From Billgrantia gudaonensis (lineage in GTDB: Bacteria > Pseudomonadota > Gammaproteobacteria > Pseudomonadales > Halomonadaceae): DNA of 64,000 nt. The DNA lies in contig NZ_FNES01000004.1 in NCBI RefSeq assembly GCF_900100195.1, positions 1 to 64,000 on the forward strand, given 5' to 3'. The notes beneath the pieces are model-generated. The model searched no databases. It was not told where the DNA came from and saw only the letters and a program-made list of their open reading frames with translations. The position numbers and the translations under genes are program-made. This document shows, piece by piece, positions 31,161 to 40,405 of this stretch. Position 1 is the stretch's first letter, and each line of letters starts with the position of its first letter.

Positions 31161-32060
31161 TCAGCCGTCGCGCAGCTCGCGATGCACCACGACCGCCATG
31201 TTGCGCGGCACGATGGTTCGCCCGCTCACCACGAAATGGCTTCGCGTCAGAGCGACTCCGAACAGCAGGATGAGCGAGCTGTAGTAGACCCACAGCAGGA
31301 CCACCACCACCGAGCCGGCAGCGCCGTAAGCCGAGGCAGTGGCCGTGTAAGCCAGGTAAGTGGCAATGAGGCTGCGCCCGACGGTGAACAACAGCGCCGT
31401 GACGAGCGCACCGAGCGCCACGTCTCGCCAGCCCAGCACCACGTCCGGCAGGATCTTGAAAATGGCAGCGAAAAGCAGCGTCGCGGTGGCCACGGTCAGC
31501 AGCAACTCCCCCCCTTGGGTGAGCCAACCGAAGTACGGAATCAGCTCGCCGGCCAGTTGCAACGCGGTACGAACCACCACGCCGAGCACCAAGGTCACCA
31601 GCAGGATCAAGCCGATGACCAGCACCACGAGCAGCGACAGCAGGCGGTTCTTGAGGAAGATCAATAGGCTATTGCTGCTGGGTCGAGCCGTGACGCCCCA
31701 CAGCGTATTGAGCGAGAATTGAAGCTGGGCGAATACCGCCGTCGCCCCCACCAGCAGAGCGCCAACCCCCAGAAGGCTCGGCAACAGACCACTCTCCTCG
31801 ATGCGCGAAGCCGACACCGCCTGCTCGATGGCCAGCGCCGCCTCGTGACCCAGCATCTCCTGCAACTGAGCGACGAGTTGCCCCTGTGCCGCCTCCTCTC
31901 CCAGCACCACGCCGACCACCGTGACGGCGATGATCATCGTCGGCGCCAGCGAGAAGAGCGTGTAGAAAGCCAGCGAACCGGCGTAACTGAAGGCGTTGCT
32001 CTTGACCCAGTGCGCGGCGGCATCGCGAGCTACCTGCCAATAAAAGCGTAGCCGCTCCAT
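31161..32060 (-). CDS. YihY/BrkB-family inner-membrane protein
   Basis: A 299-aa polytopic membrane protein with about six hydrophobic segments. The family motif FSYAGSLAFYTLFSLAPTMIIAV lies near the N-terminus, FAQLQFSLNTLWGV in the middle and YGAAGSVVVVLLWVYYSSLILLFGVALT near the end. The function of the family is unknown; it is no longer regarded as RNase BN. The start at 32060 follows AAGGAG with 9-nt spacing; the frame is open to 32132. It is divergent from the NMN adenylyltransferase gene. Confidence 0.9.
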   Translation of the reverse strand: MERLRFYWQVARDAAAHWVKSNAFSYAGSLAFYTLFSLAPTMIIAVTVVGVVLGEEAAQGQLVAQLQEMLGHEAALAIEQAVSASRIEESGLLPSLLGVGALLVGATAVFAQLQFSLNTLWGVTARPSSNSLLIFLKNRLLSLLVVLVIGLILLVTLVLGVVVRTALQLAGELIPYFGWLTQGGELLLTVATATLLFAAIFKILPDVVLGWRDVALGALVTALLFTVGRSLIATYLAYTATASAYGAAGSVVVVLLWVYYSSLILLFGVALTRSHFVVSGRTIVPRNMAVVVHRELRDG

Positions 32061-32194
32061 TTCCCGTTTCTCCTTGCAGGCATGCTCGCCAGGCACGCCG
32101 AGGTCGACGCCGTGACGAGCGATGTGGCGCATTGCAGCATGCGAATCGGGCGGCCATAATGTCGCCCACTCACGCCACCGTAAAGGAAGCGCCG

Positions 32195-33271
32195 ATGCCC
32201 ACCGAGGTCCCGGAATTCGACTGTCTGGTATTCATCGGTCGTTTCCAGCCGCCGCACCTGGGGCATCTCGCCGTGATTCACGAGGCCCTGCGCCAGGCAC
32301 GACAGGTGATCGTCCTGGTCGGCTCGGCATGGCAGGCGCGTTCGTTACGCAACCCCTGGCGCTTCGATGAACGCCAGGCCATGCTGCGTGGCTGCTTCGA
32401 CGAAGACGACAACGCTCGCCTGGCCATCGTGCCGCTGCTCGATGCGCTCTACAACAACGACGTCTGGGTACGCGACGTGCAGCGCAAGGTACGCGACATC
32501 GCTGGTCCGCACCACGCACGACTGCCACGCATCGGTCTGATCGGCGCCAGCCGCGGCCAATCGAGCTACTATCTATCGCTCTTCCCACAGTGGGAATCGG
32601 TGAGCGTGCCGCTGGTGGAAGGCATCACCGCCAGCCGGATCCGCGAGCGGCTGTTTCGCTCGCCGTCCTCCGCCGCGGACTACCTGAGCACCGGCGCCAC
32701 CCACGATCTGCCGCCCGGCGTCTGCGAAGCGCTGCGCGACTTCGTCGACGGCGACGCTCACCGTCAGCTGCTCGAAGAGCAGCAATTGCTGGATCAATAT
32801 CGCCAAGCCTGGGCCAAGGCTCCCTATCCGCCCATCTTCGTCACCGTCAACGCCGTGGTGGTGCAATCGGGTCACGTGCTGCTCGTCAAGCGCACTGCCG
32901 CTCCGGGCAAAGGCCTGCTCGCCCTCCCCGGCGGCTTCATCAATCCCCATGAACGGTTGCTCGATGCCTGCCTGCGCGAGCTGCGCGAGCGGGTGCGCCT
33001 CAAGGTACCGGAACCCGTACTGAAGGGCTCGCTGCGCGGTCAGCGCTTGTTCGACGAGCCTCACCGCAGCTGGCGCGGCCGAACCCTGGCCGAAGCCTTC
33101 TACTTCGCGCTACGCCCGGACCAGAATCTGCCGCGGCTCAAACCGGTCAAGGGTGGGGATCATGCGCGCTGGGTACCGCTCGCCGAGCTCGAACCCGAGA
33201 GCCTGTTCGAGGATCACTTCTTCATCATCCAGAACTTCCTCGGCCTGCCCGCCGATTTCGGCGGAGCGTAG
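32195..33271 (+). CDS. Bifunctional NMN adenylyltransferase / Nudix protein (NadM-type)
   Basis: A 358-aa fusion. Residues about 8-175 are an archaeal-type NMN adenylyltransferase with FIGRFQPPHLGHLAVIHEAL (the HxGH motif) and GITASRIRERLF, making NAD from NMN. Residues about 210-350 form a Nudix domain (FVTVNAVVVQSGHVLLVKR, ALPGGFINPHERLLDACLREL). The Nudix box ends RELRERVRL instead of REUxEExGU, so one Glu of the metal-binding pair and the Gly are replaced; hydrolase activity is doubtful. The start has AAAGGAAG upstream. Confidence 0.9.
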   Translation: MPTEVPEFDCLVFIGRFQPPHLGHLAVIHEALRQARQVIVLVGSAWQARSLRNPWRFDERQAMLRGCFDEDDNARLAIVPLLDALYNNDVWVRDVQRKVRDIAGPHHARLPRIGLIGASRGQSSYYLSLFPQWESVSVPLVEGITASRIRERLFRSPSSAADYLSTGATHDLPPGVCEALRDFVDGDAHRQLLEEQQLLDQYRQAWAKAPYPPIFVTVNAVVVQSGHVLLVKRTAAPGKGLLALPGGFINPHERLLDACLRELRERVRLKVPEPVLKGSLRGQRLFDEPHRSWRGRTLAEAFYFALRPDQNLPRLKPVKGGDHARWVPLAELEPESLFEDHFFIIQNFLGLPADFGGA

Positions 33272-33285
33272 CCACCGCCGGCGAT

Positions 33286-34203
33286 CTATGCCTGCAAGAA
33301 GTCACGAGGCAACTTCATCATCTGCCGCCACAGCTTCTCAACGCCGGGCTTGTGCACCAGCGAACAGCGATAGAGGCGGATTTCCAGCGGCACGTCCCAC
33401 TTCTCGTCACCGGCGCGCACCAGGCGCCCGCTGTTGAGCTCTTCGCGGATGCAGAAATCGGGAATCCAGGCCAGCCCCACCCCCTGCAGTACCATGCCCT
33501 TCAGACCTTCGGCCATCGCCGTCTCGTAGACCGTCCGCAGGCGCAGACGCAACGGATCGTTCTTGAGCAGCATGCGCACGCTGCGTCCCAGGAAAGCGCC
33601 CTGGGTATAGGCGAGATAGGGAATCGGCGCTTCGCTGTCGAGACTGAAGCGCGGCGCTCCGTCCGGCCCGGGTAGGCTCACCGGCACCATCTTGACTTGC
33701 CCGATCGAAAACGAAGGAAACACCGCGGCGTCCAGTTGCATGGTGGCATAGGGATCGTGGTAGGCCAGCATCAGGTCACAGTTGCCTTCGCGGAGTACGT
33801 GAATCGCTTCGCCCACGTTCATGGCCACCAGGCGCGTAGGCAGCTCGCCGAGCCCCTCCTGAAGGCGGGAAATCCAGGGTGGATAGAAACTCAACGCCAG
33901 CGAATGCGCCGCCACGATGTCCAGCGCCTCGCGGGCCATGGAGAGGCCGCGCAGGTGCCCGAGACACTCGTTGAGCTGCTCGACCAGATTGCGCGCGGTG
34001 ACCAGAAACAGCTGCCCCTCGGGGGTCAGCGTCACCGGCGTGGTGGAGCGGTCCACCAGGGTCACGCCCACCGCCTGTTCGAGCGAGCGTATGCGTCGAC
34101 TGAAGGCCGGCTGGGTGACATGCCGCTGACGGGCAGAAGCGGAAAAGCTGCGACTGTTGGCCAAAGCCACGAAATCTTCCAGCCATTTGGTTTCGAGGTT
34201 CAC
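33286..34203 (-). CDS. LysR-family regulator, HypT/YjiE-like
   Basis: A 305-aa LysR regulator: winged helix-turn-helix at about residues 5-65 (NLETKWLEDFVALANSRSFSASARQRHVTQPAFSRRIRSLEQAVG) and a substrate-binding domain after it. The opening ETKWL.DF, HSLALSFYP and LKGMVLQGVGLAWIPDFCIREELNSGRLV follow the plan of E. coli YjiE/HypT, which senses hypochlorite through methionine oxidation. Sensing the same signal here is inference. Its target is not apparent, since neighbours are convergent or separate. Confidence 0.88.
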   Translation of the reverse strand: MNLETKWLEDFVALANSRSFSASARQRHVTQPAFSRRIRSLEQAVGVTLVDRSTTPVTLTPEGQLFLVTARNLVEQLNECLGHLRGLSMAREALDIVAAHSLALSFYPPWISRLQEGLGELPTRLVAMNVGEAIHVLREGNCDLMLAYHDPYATMQLDAAVFPSFSIGQVKMVPVSLPGPDGAPRFSLDSEAPIPYLAYTQGAFLGRSVRMLLKNDPLRLRLRTVYETAMAEGLKGMVLQGVGLAWIPDFCIREELNSGRLVRAGDEKWDVPLEIRLYRCSLVHKPGVEKLWRQMMKLPRDFLQA

Positions 34204-34300
34204 CGTGACTCCGATGACAGGCGTTGACGAAGGAGAAACCGTGCCCGTCGGGCATCAAGCGTCGACTAATGTACCCCAGCAACCACGCGAACCCAAGCGA

Positions 34301-35719
34301 CTACTGGATTGGCGAGGTCAGGTAGGCGGCGCGTGCCACCAGCTTGCGCCACAGCGGTCGATTCTTGAGCTCGTCGTAATCGATGCGTCGACAGGCGGCG
34401 AAATCTCGCTCGAGCATCAGCCGCACTTCGGCGGCGAAGCGGCGATCGGGAATGAAAGCAGTGATCTCGAAGTTGAGCCGGAAGGAGCGATTGTCGAGAT
34501 TTACCGTGCCAACGCTGGCGGCATTGTCGTCGATGAGGATGACCTTCTGGTGCAGAAAGCCTGGCTGATAGCGGTATATCTTGACCCCTGCGCGAACCAT
34601 GTCCGGCAGGAAAGCGAATGCCGAGAGAAATACCAGCAGGTGATCGGGATGCTCGGGAATCATGATCCGCACGTCCACGCCGCGCATGGCTGCCAGACGC
34701 AGGGCGTCCTGCACGCCCTGATCCGGCACGAAATACGGACTGGTCACCCATAGGCGTTCATGAGCGCTATGAATGGCATGCTGGATCAACAGGCTGGCCG
34801 TTTCCTGGCGGTCCGCCGGACCGGACGGCACGATCACCACGTGCTGCGACTCCGGACAGATCACGCGCGGTTCCCAGTTGAGCCCGATCACCTCGCCTGT
34901 CGCCCAGTGCCAATCCTCCCAGAAAGCCTCCTGAAGCCCTAGCACGCTGGGCCCGGTCAGCTTGAGGTGCGTATCCCGCCAGGGCCCATGTCGCGGATGC
35001 TGGCCGAGATATTCGACGCCCACATTGAAGCCGCCGAGCCATCCCGCATGGCCATCCACCACCAGCACCTTGCGGTGGTTGCGAAAATTGAGTTGAAAAC
35101 GGTGCTTGAAGCCGCGGGAAGACCGGAACGGGCTGACCTGGATGCCCGCGTCGGCCAGCTCGCGCAAGTAGCCCTCGGGCAGTTTTCGGCTACCGATCTC
35201 GTCGTACAGGAAGTAGACGCGTACCCCGCGCTCGGCGCTGTGAATCAAGCGATCCTTGAGTTCGCGTCCCAGCGCGTCGCTACGCACGATGAAAAACTGT
35301 ACCAGCAGGTACTCCTGCGCCGCCTCGATACCGGCGAACAGGCTATCGAAGGTGACTTGGCCATCGATGAGCAGCTCGGCACGATTGCCACTCGTCAACG
35401 GCATCATGGCCAGCTGTTCCACGGTGCGCGAATTCGGGTCTCGGGGGTCGGCCAGATAGGGGTCGACCCTCCCTCGATAGCGGGCCAGCACGCGGCGCAG
35501 TACGGAATCGCGCTCGCCCCGTGCCGAGACATAGCCGTAGAATCGGGGGCGCCCGAAGAACCAGTAGGCCGGTACTGCCAGGTAGGGGAAGGTCACCAGC
35601 GAAACGATCCAGGCAATGGCCCCCTGAGACGTCCGGCTGGACATCAGAGCCATCACGGCGGAGACGATACCCAGCAGGTAGGTCACCAGGATCGCCAGGC
35701 CAAGCAGCCAGGAGGTCAT
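34301..35719 (-). CDS. cls: Cardiolipin synthase (phospholipase D family)
   Basis: Makes cardiolipin at the inner membrane. It is 472 aa with two N-terminal transmembrane helices (WLLGLAILVTYLLGIVSAVMAL and AIAWIVSLVTFPYLAVPAYWFFG) and two HKD motifs: HRKVLVVDGHAGWLGGFN and HQKVILIDDNAASVGTVN. The start MTSWLLGL follows GGGAGAGC closely; the frame is open to 35758. It follows the fumarase gene on the same strand only after a hairpin, so it is probably separately transcribed. Confidence 0.93.
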   Translation of the reverse strand: MTSWLLGLAILVTYLLGIVSAVMALMSSRTSQGAIAWIVSLVTFPYLAVPAYWFFGRPRFYGYVSARGERDSVLRRVLARYRGRVDPYLADPRDPNSRTVEQLAMMPLTSGNRAELLIDGQVTFDSLFAGIEAAQEYLLVQFFIVRSDALGRELKDRLIHSAERGVRVYFLYDEIGSRKLPEGYLRELADAGIQVSPFRSSRGFKHRFQLNFRNHRKVLVVDGHAGWLGGFNVGVEYLGQHPRHGPWRDTHLKLTGPSVLGLQEAFWEDWHWATGEVIGLNWEPRVICPESQHVVIVPSGPADRQETASLLIQHAIHSAHERLWVTSPYFVPDQGVQDALRLAAMRGVDVRIMIPEHPDHLLVFLSAFAFLPDMVRAGVKIYRYQPGFLHQKVILIDDNAASVGTVNLDNRSFRLNFEITAFIPDRRFAAEVRLMLERDFAACRRIDYDELKNRPLWRKLVARAAYLTSPIQ

Positions 35720-35765
35720 GCGCTCTCCCTGAAAGACAGTGATCCGCAGCATACCCAAACGGCAA

Positions 35766-35789
35766 CGGCCCCGCCAGATGACGGGGCCG
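35766..35789 (-). terminator. Hairpin downstream of fumarase
   Basis: CGGCCCCG (35766-35773) and CGGGGCCG (35782-35789) pair over 8 bp with an 8-nt loop, just past the fumarase stop and ahead of cls. No clear T-run is present. Confidence 0.5.
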
Positions 35790-35829
35790 CGAGGTCATCG
35801 CTGCGGGCAACGCCACGAACACGACGCAA

Positions 35830-37335
35830 TCAGGCGCGTTCGGCGATGATCTCCTTCCATTTTGCCGGGCCTGTCTGGTGTACCGAGGTACCCTCACTGT
35901 CCACCGCTACGGTAACCGGCATGTCTTCTACCTCGAATTCGTAGATGGCTTCCATGCCCAGGTCTTCGAACCCGACCACCCTTGCCTTCTTGATCGCCTG
36001 AGCGACCAGGTAAGCCGAACCGCCCACTGCCATCAGGTAGACCGCGCGGTTGTCGCGAATCGCTTCGATGGCCGCCTCGCCACGCTCGGCCTTGCCGACC
36101 ATGCCCAGCAGACCGGTCTCCTCGAGCATGGTACGGGTGAACTTGTCCATGCGAGTCGCCGTGGTCGGACCGGCCGGGCCGACCACCTCGTCGCCCACCG
36201 GGTCCACAGGGCCCACGTAGTAGATGAAGCGCCCCTTGAGATCCACCGGTAACGGCTCGCCCTTGGCGATCATGTCGACCATGCGCTTGTGAGCCGCATC
36301 GCGGCCGGTGAGCAGCTTGCCGTTGAGCAGCAGGGTGTCGCCGGGCTGCCAGGTCTGCACGTCTTCCGGGGTCACGCTATCCAGGTCGACGCGCTTTACG
36401 TCGTCGCCCATCTCGCGAGTGATCTCCGGCCAGTCCTCCAGCTTGGGCGCCGGCAGTGCGGCGGGGCCACTGCCGTCCAGGGTGAAGTGAGCATGGCGAG
36501 TAGCAGCACAATTGGGGATGATCGCCACCGGCTTGTTGGCGGCGTGGGTCGGATAGTCCTTGACCTTGATGTCGAGTACCGTGGTCAGCCCACCCAACCC
36601 TTGAGCGCCGATGCCGCTCTTGTTGACCTTGTCGTAGAGTTCCAGGCGCAGCTCTTCGGCCCGATTGGACGGCCCGCGGGCCTGGAGTTCCTGGATGTCG
36701 ATGGGATCGAGCAGCGACTCCTTGGCGAGTTCCATGGCCTTCTCGGCGGTACCGCCGATGCCGATGCCCAGCATCCCGGGCGGACACCAGCCGGCCCCCA
36801 TCTTGGGCAGCTGTTCCATGACCCAGTCGACCACGCTGTCGGAGGGGTTGAGCATGGCGAACTTGGACTTAGCCTCGCTGCCGCCCCCCTTGGCGGCGAC
36901 GTGTACTTCGACGCTGTCGCCGGGCACCAGCTTGTGGTGAATCACCGCCGGGGTATTGTCGCGGGTGTTGGTCCGCTTGCCGTCCGGATCGGCCAGCACC
37001 GAGGCGCGCAACACGTTGTCGGGCAGCTTGTAGGCACGCCTGACCCCTTCGTTGATCATGTCGTCGAGGCTCATGTCCCCTTCGAAGCGTACGTTCATGC
37101 CGACGTGAACGAAGACGGTGACGATGCCGGTGTCCTGGCAGATCGGCCGATGGCCGGTGGCGCACATGCGCGAGTTGATCAGGATCTGGGCGATGGCGTC
37201 CCTGGCCGCCGGGTTCTCCTCACGGTCGTAGGCTGCCGCCATGGCGTCGATGAAGTCTTTGGGATGGTAGTAGGAGATGTATTGCAGGGCATCGGCGACG
37301 CTGTCGATCAGGTCGTCCTGGCGGATCACGGTCAT
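35830..37335 (-). CDS. Class I fumarate hydratase ([4Fe-4S])
   Basis: Interconverts fumarate and malate in the TCA cycle. It is 501 aa. The three cluster cysteines are visible in PICQDTGIVTVFVHVG, AGWCPPGMLGIGIGG and IPNCAATRHAHFTLDGSGPA. The C-terminal beta domain includes GKLLTGRDAAHKRM and YVGPVDPVGDEVVGPAGPTTATRMDKFT. The start at 37335 has AAGGAG about 10 nt upstream; the upstream extension to 37365 has no site. As an oxygen-sensitive enzyme it would be affected by iron limitation and oxidants. Confidence 0.94.
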   Translation of the reverse strand: MTVIRQDDLIDSVADALQYISYYHPKDFIDAMAAAYDREENPAARDAIAQILINSRMCATGHRPICQDTGIVTVFVHVGMNVRFEGDMSLDDMINEGVRRAYKLPDNVLRASVLADPDGKRTNTRDNTPAVIHHKLVPGDSVEVHVAAKGGGSEAKSKFAMLNPSDSVVDWVMEQLPKMGAGWCPPGMLGIGIGGTAEKAMELAKESLLDPIDIQELQARGPSNRAEELRLELYDKVNKSGIGAQGLGGLTTVLDIKVKDYPTHAANKPVAIIPNCAATRHAHFTLDGSGPAALPAPKLEDWPEITREMGDDVKRVDLDSVTPEDVQTWQPGDTLLLNGKLLTGRDAAHKRMVDMIAKGEPLPVDLKGRFIYYVGPVDPVGDEVVGPAGPTTATRMDKFTRTMLEETGLLGMVGKAERGEAAIEAIRDNRAVYLMAVGGSAYLVAQAIKKARVVGFEDLGMEAIYEFEVEDMPVTVAVDSEGTSVHQTGPAKWKEIIAERA

Positions 37336-37578
37336 TGGCAAGGAACTCCTTGGCATTCTCGGCATGCCCGCTCTCGAAGCGGCATCGTGGCCAGCGCGGC
37401 GGGCTCGAACGAAGGCGGATTATAGCGCACCGGCCGCCCTGTCGGCAGAGCCTTTCCACCAATGAACGTGAACCTGGCTTGGGCGAGAAGGAAGATAACG
37501 GTATAAAACACAGACTGGGTAGGCAGTCAGGCGCAGGGTGCCGGCAACGCGTCTGCTCTCGGATCCCCTCGGGTACCG

Positions 37579-39606
37579 TCAGACGGCTCCCAGGGTGAGC
37601 TGGCGCTCCTTGAGCTCATGCAGCCGATCGCGCAGTCGCGCCGCCTCTTCGAACTCCAGGTTCTGAGCGGCCTCGTGCATGGCGTCCTCGACCCGGGTGA
37701 GCTCGCGAACGAGCTCCGTCGGCGAAAGATCGCTGGGGTCGTACACTGCCGCCCCCTCGGCCACTTTTCGCTCGCTCTTGCGCCCCTTGCCCTTGCGCCC
37801 CGGTGCCTGGCCGGCCTCCATGATGTCGGCCACCGAACGCGTCACGGTGGTCGGCGTGATGCCATGCTCCTCATTGTGGGCCATCTGCTTGGTCCGGCGC
37901 CGTTCGGTCTCGTCCATGGCGCGGCGCATGGAGTCGGTGGTGCGGTCGCCGTAGAGAATCGCCTTGCCATGAGCGTTGCGCGCAGCGCGGCCGATGGTCT
38001 GGATCAGCGAGCGTTCGTTGCGCAGGAAACCCTCCTTGTCGGCATCCAGGATCGCCACCAGCGAGACCTCGGGAATGTCGAGCCCCTCGCGCAGCAGGTT
38101 GATGCCCACCAGAACGTCGAACTGACCGAGACGCAGGTCGCGAATGATCTCCACCCGCTCGACGGTATCGATGTCGGAGTGCAGATAGCGCACTCGCACG
38201 TCATGTTCGTCGAGATACTCGGTGAGATCCTCGGCCATGCGCTTGGTGAGCGTGGTCACCAGCACCCGTTCGCCCACTTCGGCACGCAGGCGAATCTCGG
38301 AAAGCAGGTCGTCGACCTGAGTCGACGCCGGCCGCACCTCCAGCTCCGGGTCGAGCAGGCCGGTGGGGCGCACCACCTGTTCCACCCGCTGCCCTTCGTG
38401 CTCTGCCTCGTAAGGGCCAGGGGTCGCCGAGACGAAGATCGTCTGCGGGCAGATGCGCTCCCACTCCTCGAAGGTCATGGGGCGATTGTCCAACGCCGAG
38501 GGCAGACGGAAACCGTACTCGACGAGCGTTTCCTTGCGCGAGCGGTCGCCCTTGTACATGCCGCCCACCTGGGGAACGCTGACGTGGGATTCGTCGATGA
38601 ACAGCAGCGCATCGTCGGGCAGATAGTCGAAGAAGGTGGGCGGCGGCTCGCCGGGATTGCGTCCCGAGAGATAGCGCGAGTAATTCTCGATGCCGTTGCA
38701 GTAGCCCAGCTCCAGCATCATTTCGATGTCGTAGAGGGTGCGCTGCTCCAGGCGCTGCGCCTCCACCAGCCGCTCGTGCTTTCTGAGCCATTCCAGGCGT
38801 TCGACCAGCTCCGCCTTGATCGAGTCGATGGCTCCCAGAATGGTCTCTCGCGGCGTGACGTAGTGCGACTTGGGGTAGATGGTCATGCGCGGTACCTGGC
38901 CACGCACCTCACCGGTGAGCGGGTCGAAGAGGCGGATCGAATCGATTTCGTCATCGAACAGCTCGACGCGGATCGCCTCGTCCTCGGCGTCGGCGGGAAA
39001 GATGTCGATGACATCGCCACGCACCCGATAAGTGCCGCGCTTGAAGTCCATGTCGTTGCGCGTGTACTGCAGTTCCGCCAGGCGGCGCAGAAAGGTGCGC
39101 TGGTCGATCAGCTCGCCGCGGGTGAAATGCAGGCGCATCTTCAGATACTGGTCGGGATCGCCAAGACCGTAGATCGCCGACACGGAAACCACGATCAGCG
39201 CATCGCGGCGCTCGAGCAGCGCCTTGGTCGCAGAGAGGCGCATCTGCTCGATGTGGTCGTTGATCGAGGCGTCCTTCTCGATGAAGGTGTCCGATGAAGG
39301 CACGTACGCCTCGGGCTGGTAGTAGTCGTAATAAGAGACGAAGTACTCTATGGCGTTGTCGGGAAAGAAGGCCTTGAATTCGCCATATAGCTGCGCCGCC
39401 AGCGTCTTGTTTGGGGCCATGACGATGGTCGGACGCTGCAACCGCTCCACCACGTTGGCCATGGTGAACGTCTTCCCGGAGCCGGTGACGCCGAGTAGAG
39501 TCTGGTGAGCCAGCCCCGCCTCGAGTCCCGCCACCAGTCCATCGATGGCCGAGGGCTGATCACCGGCGGGCTGGAATTTCGACTCGAGGCGAAAGGACTT
39601 GCTCAT
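37579..39606 (-). CDS. uvrB: Excinuclease ABC subunit B
   Basis: UvrB is the damage-verifying helicase-like subunit of nucleotide excision repair, 675 aa. Walker A is [14 protein letters not shown], the beta-hairpin region is [20 protein letters not shown], Walker B is [13 protein letters not shown], motif VI is [17 protein letters not shown], and the C-terminal UVR motif is [23 protein letters not shown]. The 243-bp gap to the fumarase start contains no gene. Confidence 0.97.
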   Translation of the reverse strand: MSKSFRLESKFQPAGDQPSAIDGLVAGLEAGLAHQTLLGVTGSGKTFTMANVVERLQRPTIVMAPNKTLAAQLYGEFKAFFPDNAIEYFVSYYDYYQPEAYVPSSDTFIEKDASINDHIEQMRLSATKALLERRDALIVVSVSAIYGLGDPDQYLKMRLHFTRGELIDQRTFLRRLAELQYTRNDMDFKRGTYRVRGDVIDIFPADAEDEAIRVELFDDEIDSIRLFDPLTGEVRGQVPRMTIYPKSHYVTPRETILGAIDSIKAELVERLEWLRKHERLVEAQRLEQRTLYDIEMMLELGYCNGIENYSRYLSGRNPGEPPPTFFDYLPDDALLFIDESHVSVPQVGGMYKGDRSRKETLVEYGFRLPSALDNRPMTFEEWERICPQTIFVSATPGPYEAEHEGQRVEQVVRPTGLLDPELEVRPASTQVDDLLSEIRLRAEVGERVLVTTLTKRMAEDLTEYLDEHDVRVRYLHSDIDTVERVEIIRDLRLGQFDVLVGINLLREGLDIPEVSLVAILDADKEGFLRNERSLIQTIGRAARNAHGKAILYGDRTTDSMRRAMDETERRRTKQMAHNEEHGITPTTVTRSVADIMEAGQAPGRKGKGRKSERKVAEGAAVYDPSDLSPTELVRELTRVEDAMHEAAQNLEFEEAARLRDRLHELKERQLTLGAV

Positions 39607-39612
39607 GGTGTG

Positions 39613-40056
39613 TCAGGCCTCGGTGGCAGTGCGAGTGGTGACCTCGACGGTGGCGCTGGTCATCAGACGATGGATCGGGCACTTGTGGCTGATCTCCTCC
39701 AGCCGGGCCAGCTGCTCCGGGTCATCGATGCCGTAGAAGGACATCACCACTTCGAGTCGATAGAGGCCCTTGCGTTCCTCGCTGTCGTCACGGTTGACCG
39801 TAACGCTGATGCCCTCGAGCGGCCACTGCTTGCGCCGGGCATACATCTGTGCGGTGATCGCCTTGCAGGCACCCAGCGACAGATCGAAATAATCGTGGGG
39901 GTCAGGCGCCGACCCTTCACCGCCATAAGCCTCGGGTACGTCGACATAGATCTCGTCGAAGCCGTCGAGTTCGACGCGCTGACGAAAGACGTGGTTGCGC
40001 TCGCTGGTGACTGCAATGCTCTTTTTCATGCGGGTCTCGGCTGGCTCATTCGACAT
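39613..40056 (-). CDS. OsmC-family protein
   Basis: A 147-aa OsmC/Ohr-fold protein. DPHDYFDLSLGACKAITAQMYARRKQWPLEGISVTV holds one conserved Cys, and ISHKCPIHRLM holds the second, the pair that reduces organic peroxides in the family. The ATG at 40056 overlaps the stop of the upstream HMA-like gene by 11 bp; an internal ATG at 40029 (MKKSIAVTS) is equally possible, as neither has a good ribosome-binding site. It lies 6 bp upstream of uvrB. Confidence 0.88.
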   Translation of the reverse strand: MSNEPAETRMKKSIAVTSERNHVFRQRVELDGFDEIYVDVPEAYGGEGSAPDPHDYFDLSLGACKAITAQMYARRKQWPLEGISVTVNRDDSEERKGLYRLEVVMSFYGIDDPEQLARLEEISHKCPIHRLMTSATVEVTTRTATEA

Positions 40057-40243
40057 CGATGGGCAACTTGAGGGCGTGCACCGCCCGAATCAAGGCCTGA
40101 CGCGTCACCCGCCCCTCGACCTCGGCGCCATGCCGTCCCACCTCGACGCTCTCGACGCCATCGAGCATCATCAGTGCCGTGGTGATGCGATTGACCTGAG
40201 CGGCGTTCTCGACGCCCTTGAAGTGAAGCGACTGGTGTGACAT
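40046..40243 (-). CDS. Small HMA-like domain protein without CxxC
   Basis: A 65-aa protein, MSHQSLHFKGVENAAQVNRI onward, with the beta-alpha-beta spacing of heavy-metal-associated domains (VNRITTALMMLDGVESVEVGRHGAEVEGRVTRQALIRAVHAL). The loop that normally holds CxxC reads GVENAAQ, so copper binding of the usual kind is excluded. It overlaps the OsmC gene and is probably coupled to it. Function unknown. Confidence 0.75.
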   Translation of the reverse strand: MSHQSLHFKGVENAAQVNRITTALMMLDGVESVEVGRHGAEVEGRVTRQALIRAVHALKLPIDVE

Positions 40244-40405
40244 GGCCAGACTCCGCGATGCCCGTATTGCGTGAAGAAAACAGTCTAGCATGCCCGTTTC
40301 TCGTCAGGCAGTCGCTTGCATTGGCCGCCGACCGCCCGCATATCAGAATGATTGAGGTTGCACCTCGCAACTGGCGTATTCCGAACCGATGACGGGAGCC
40401 GACGC

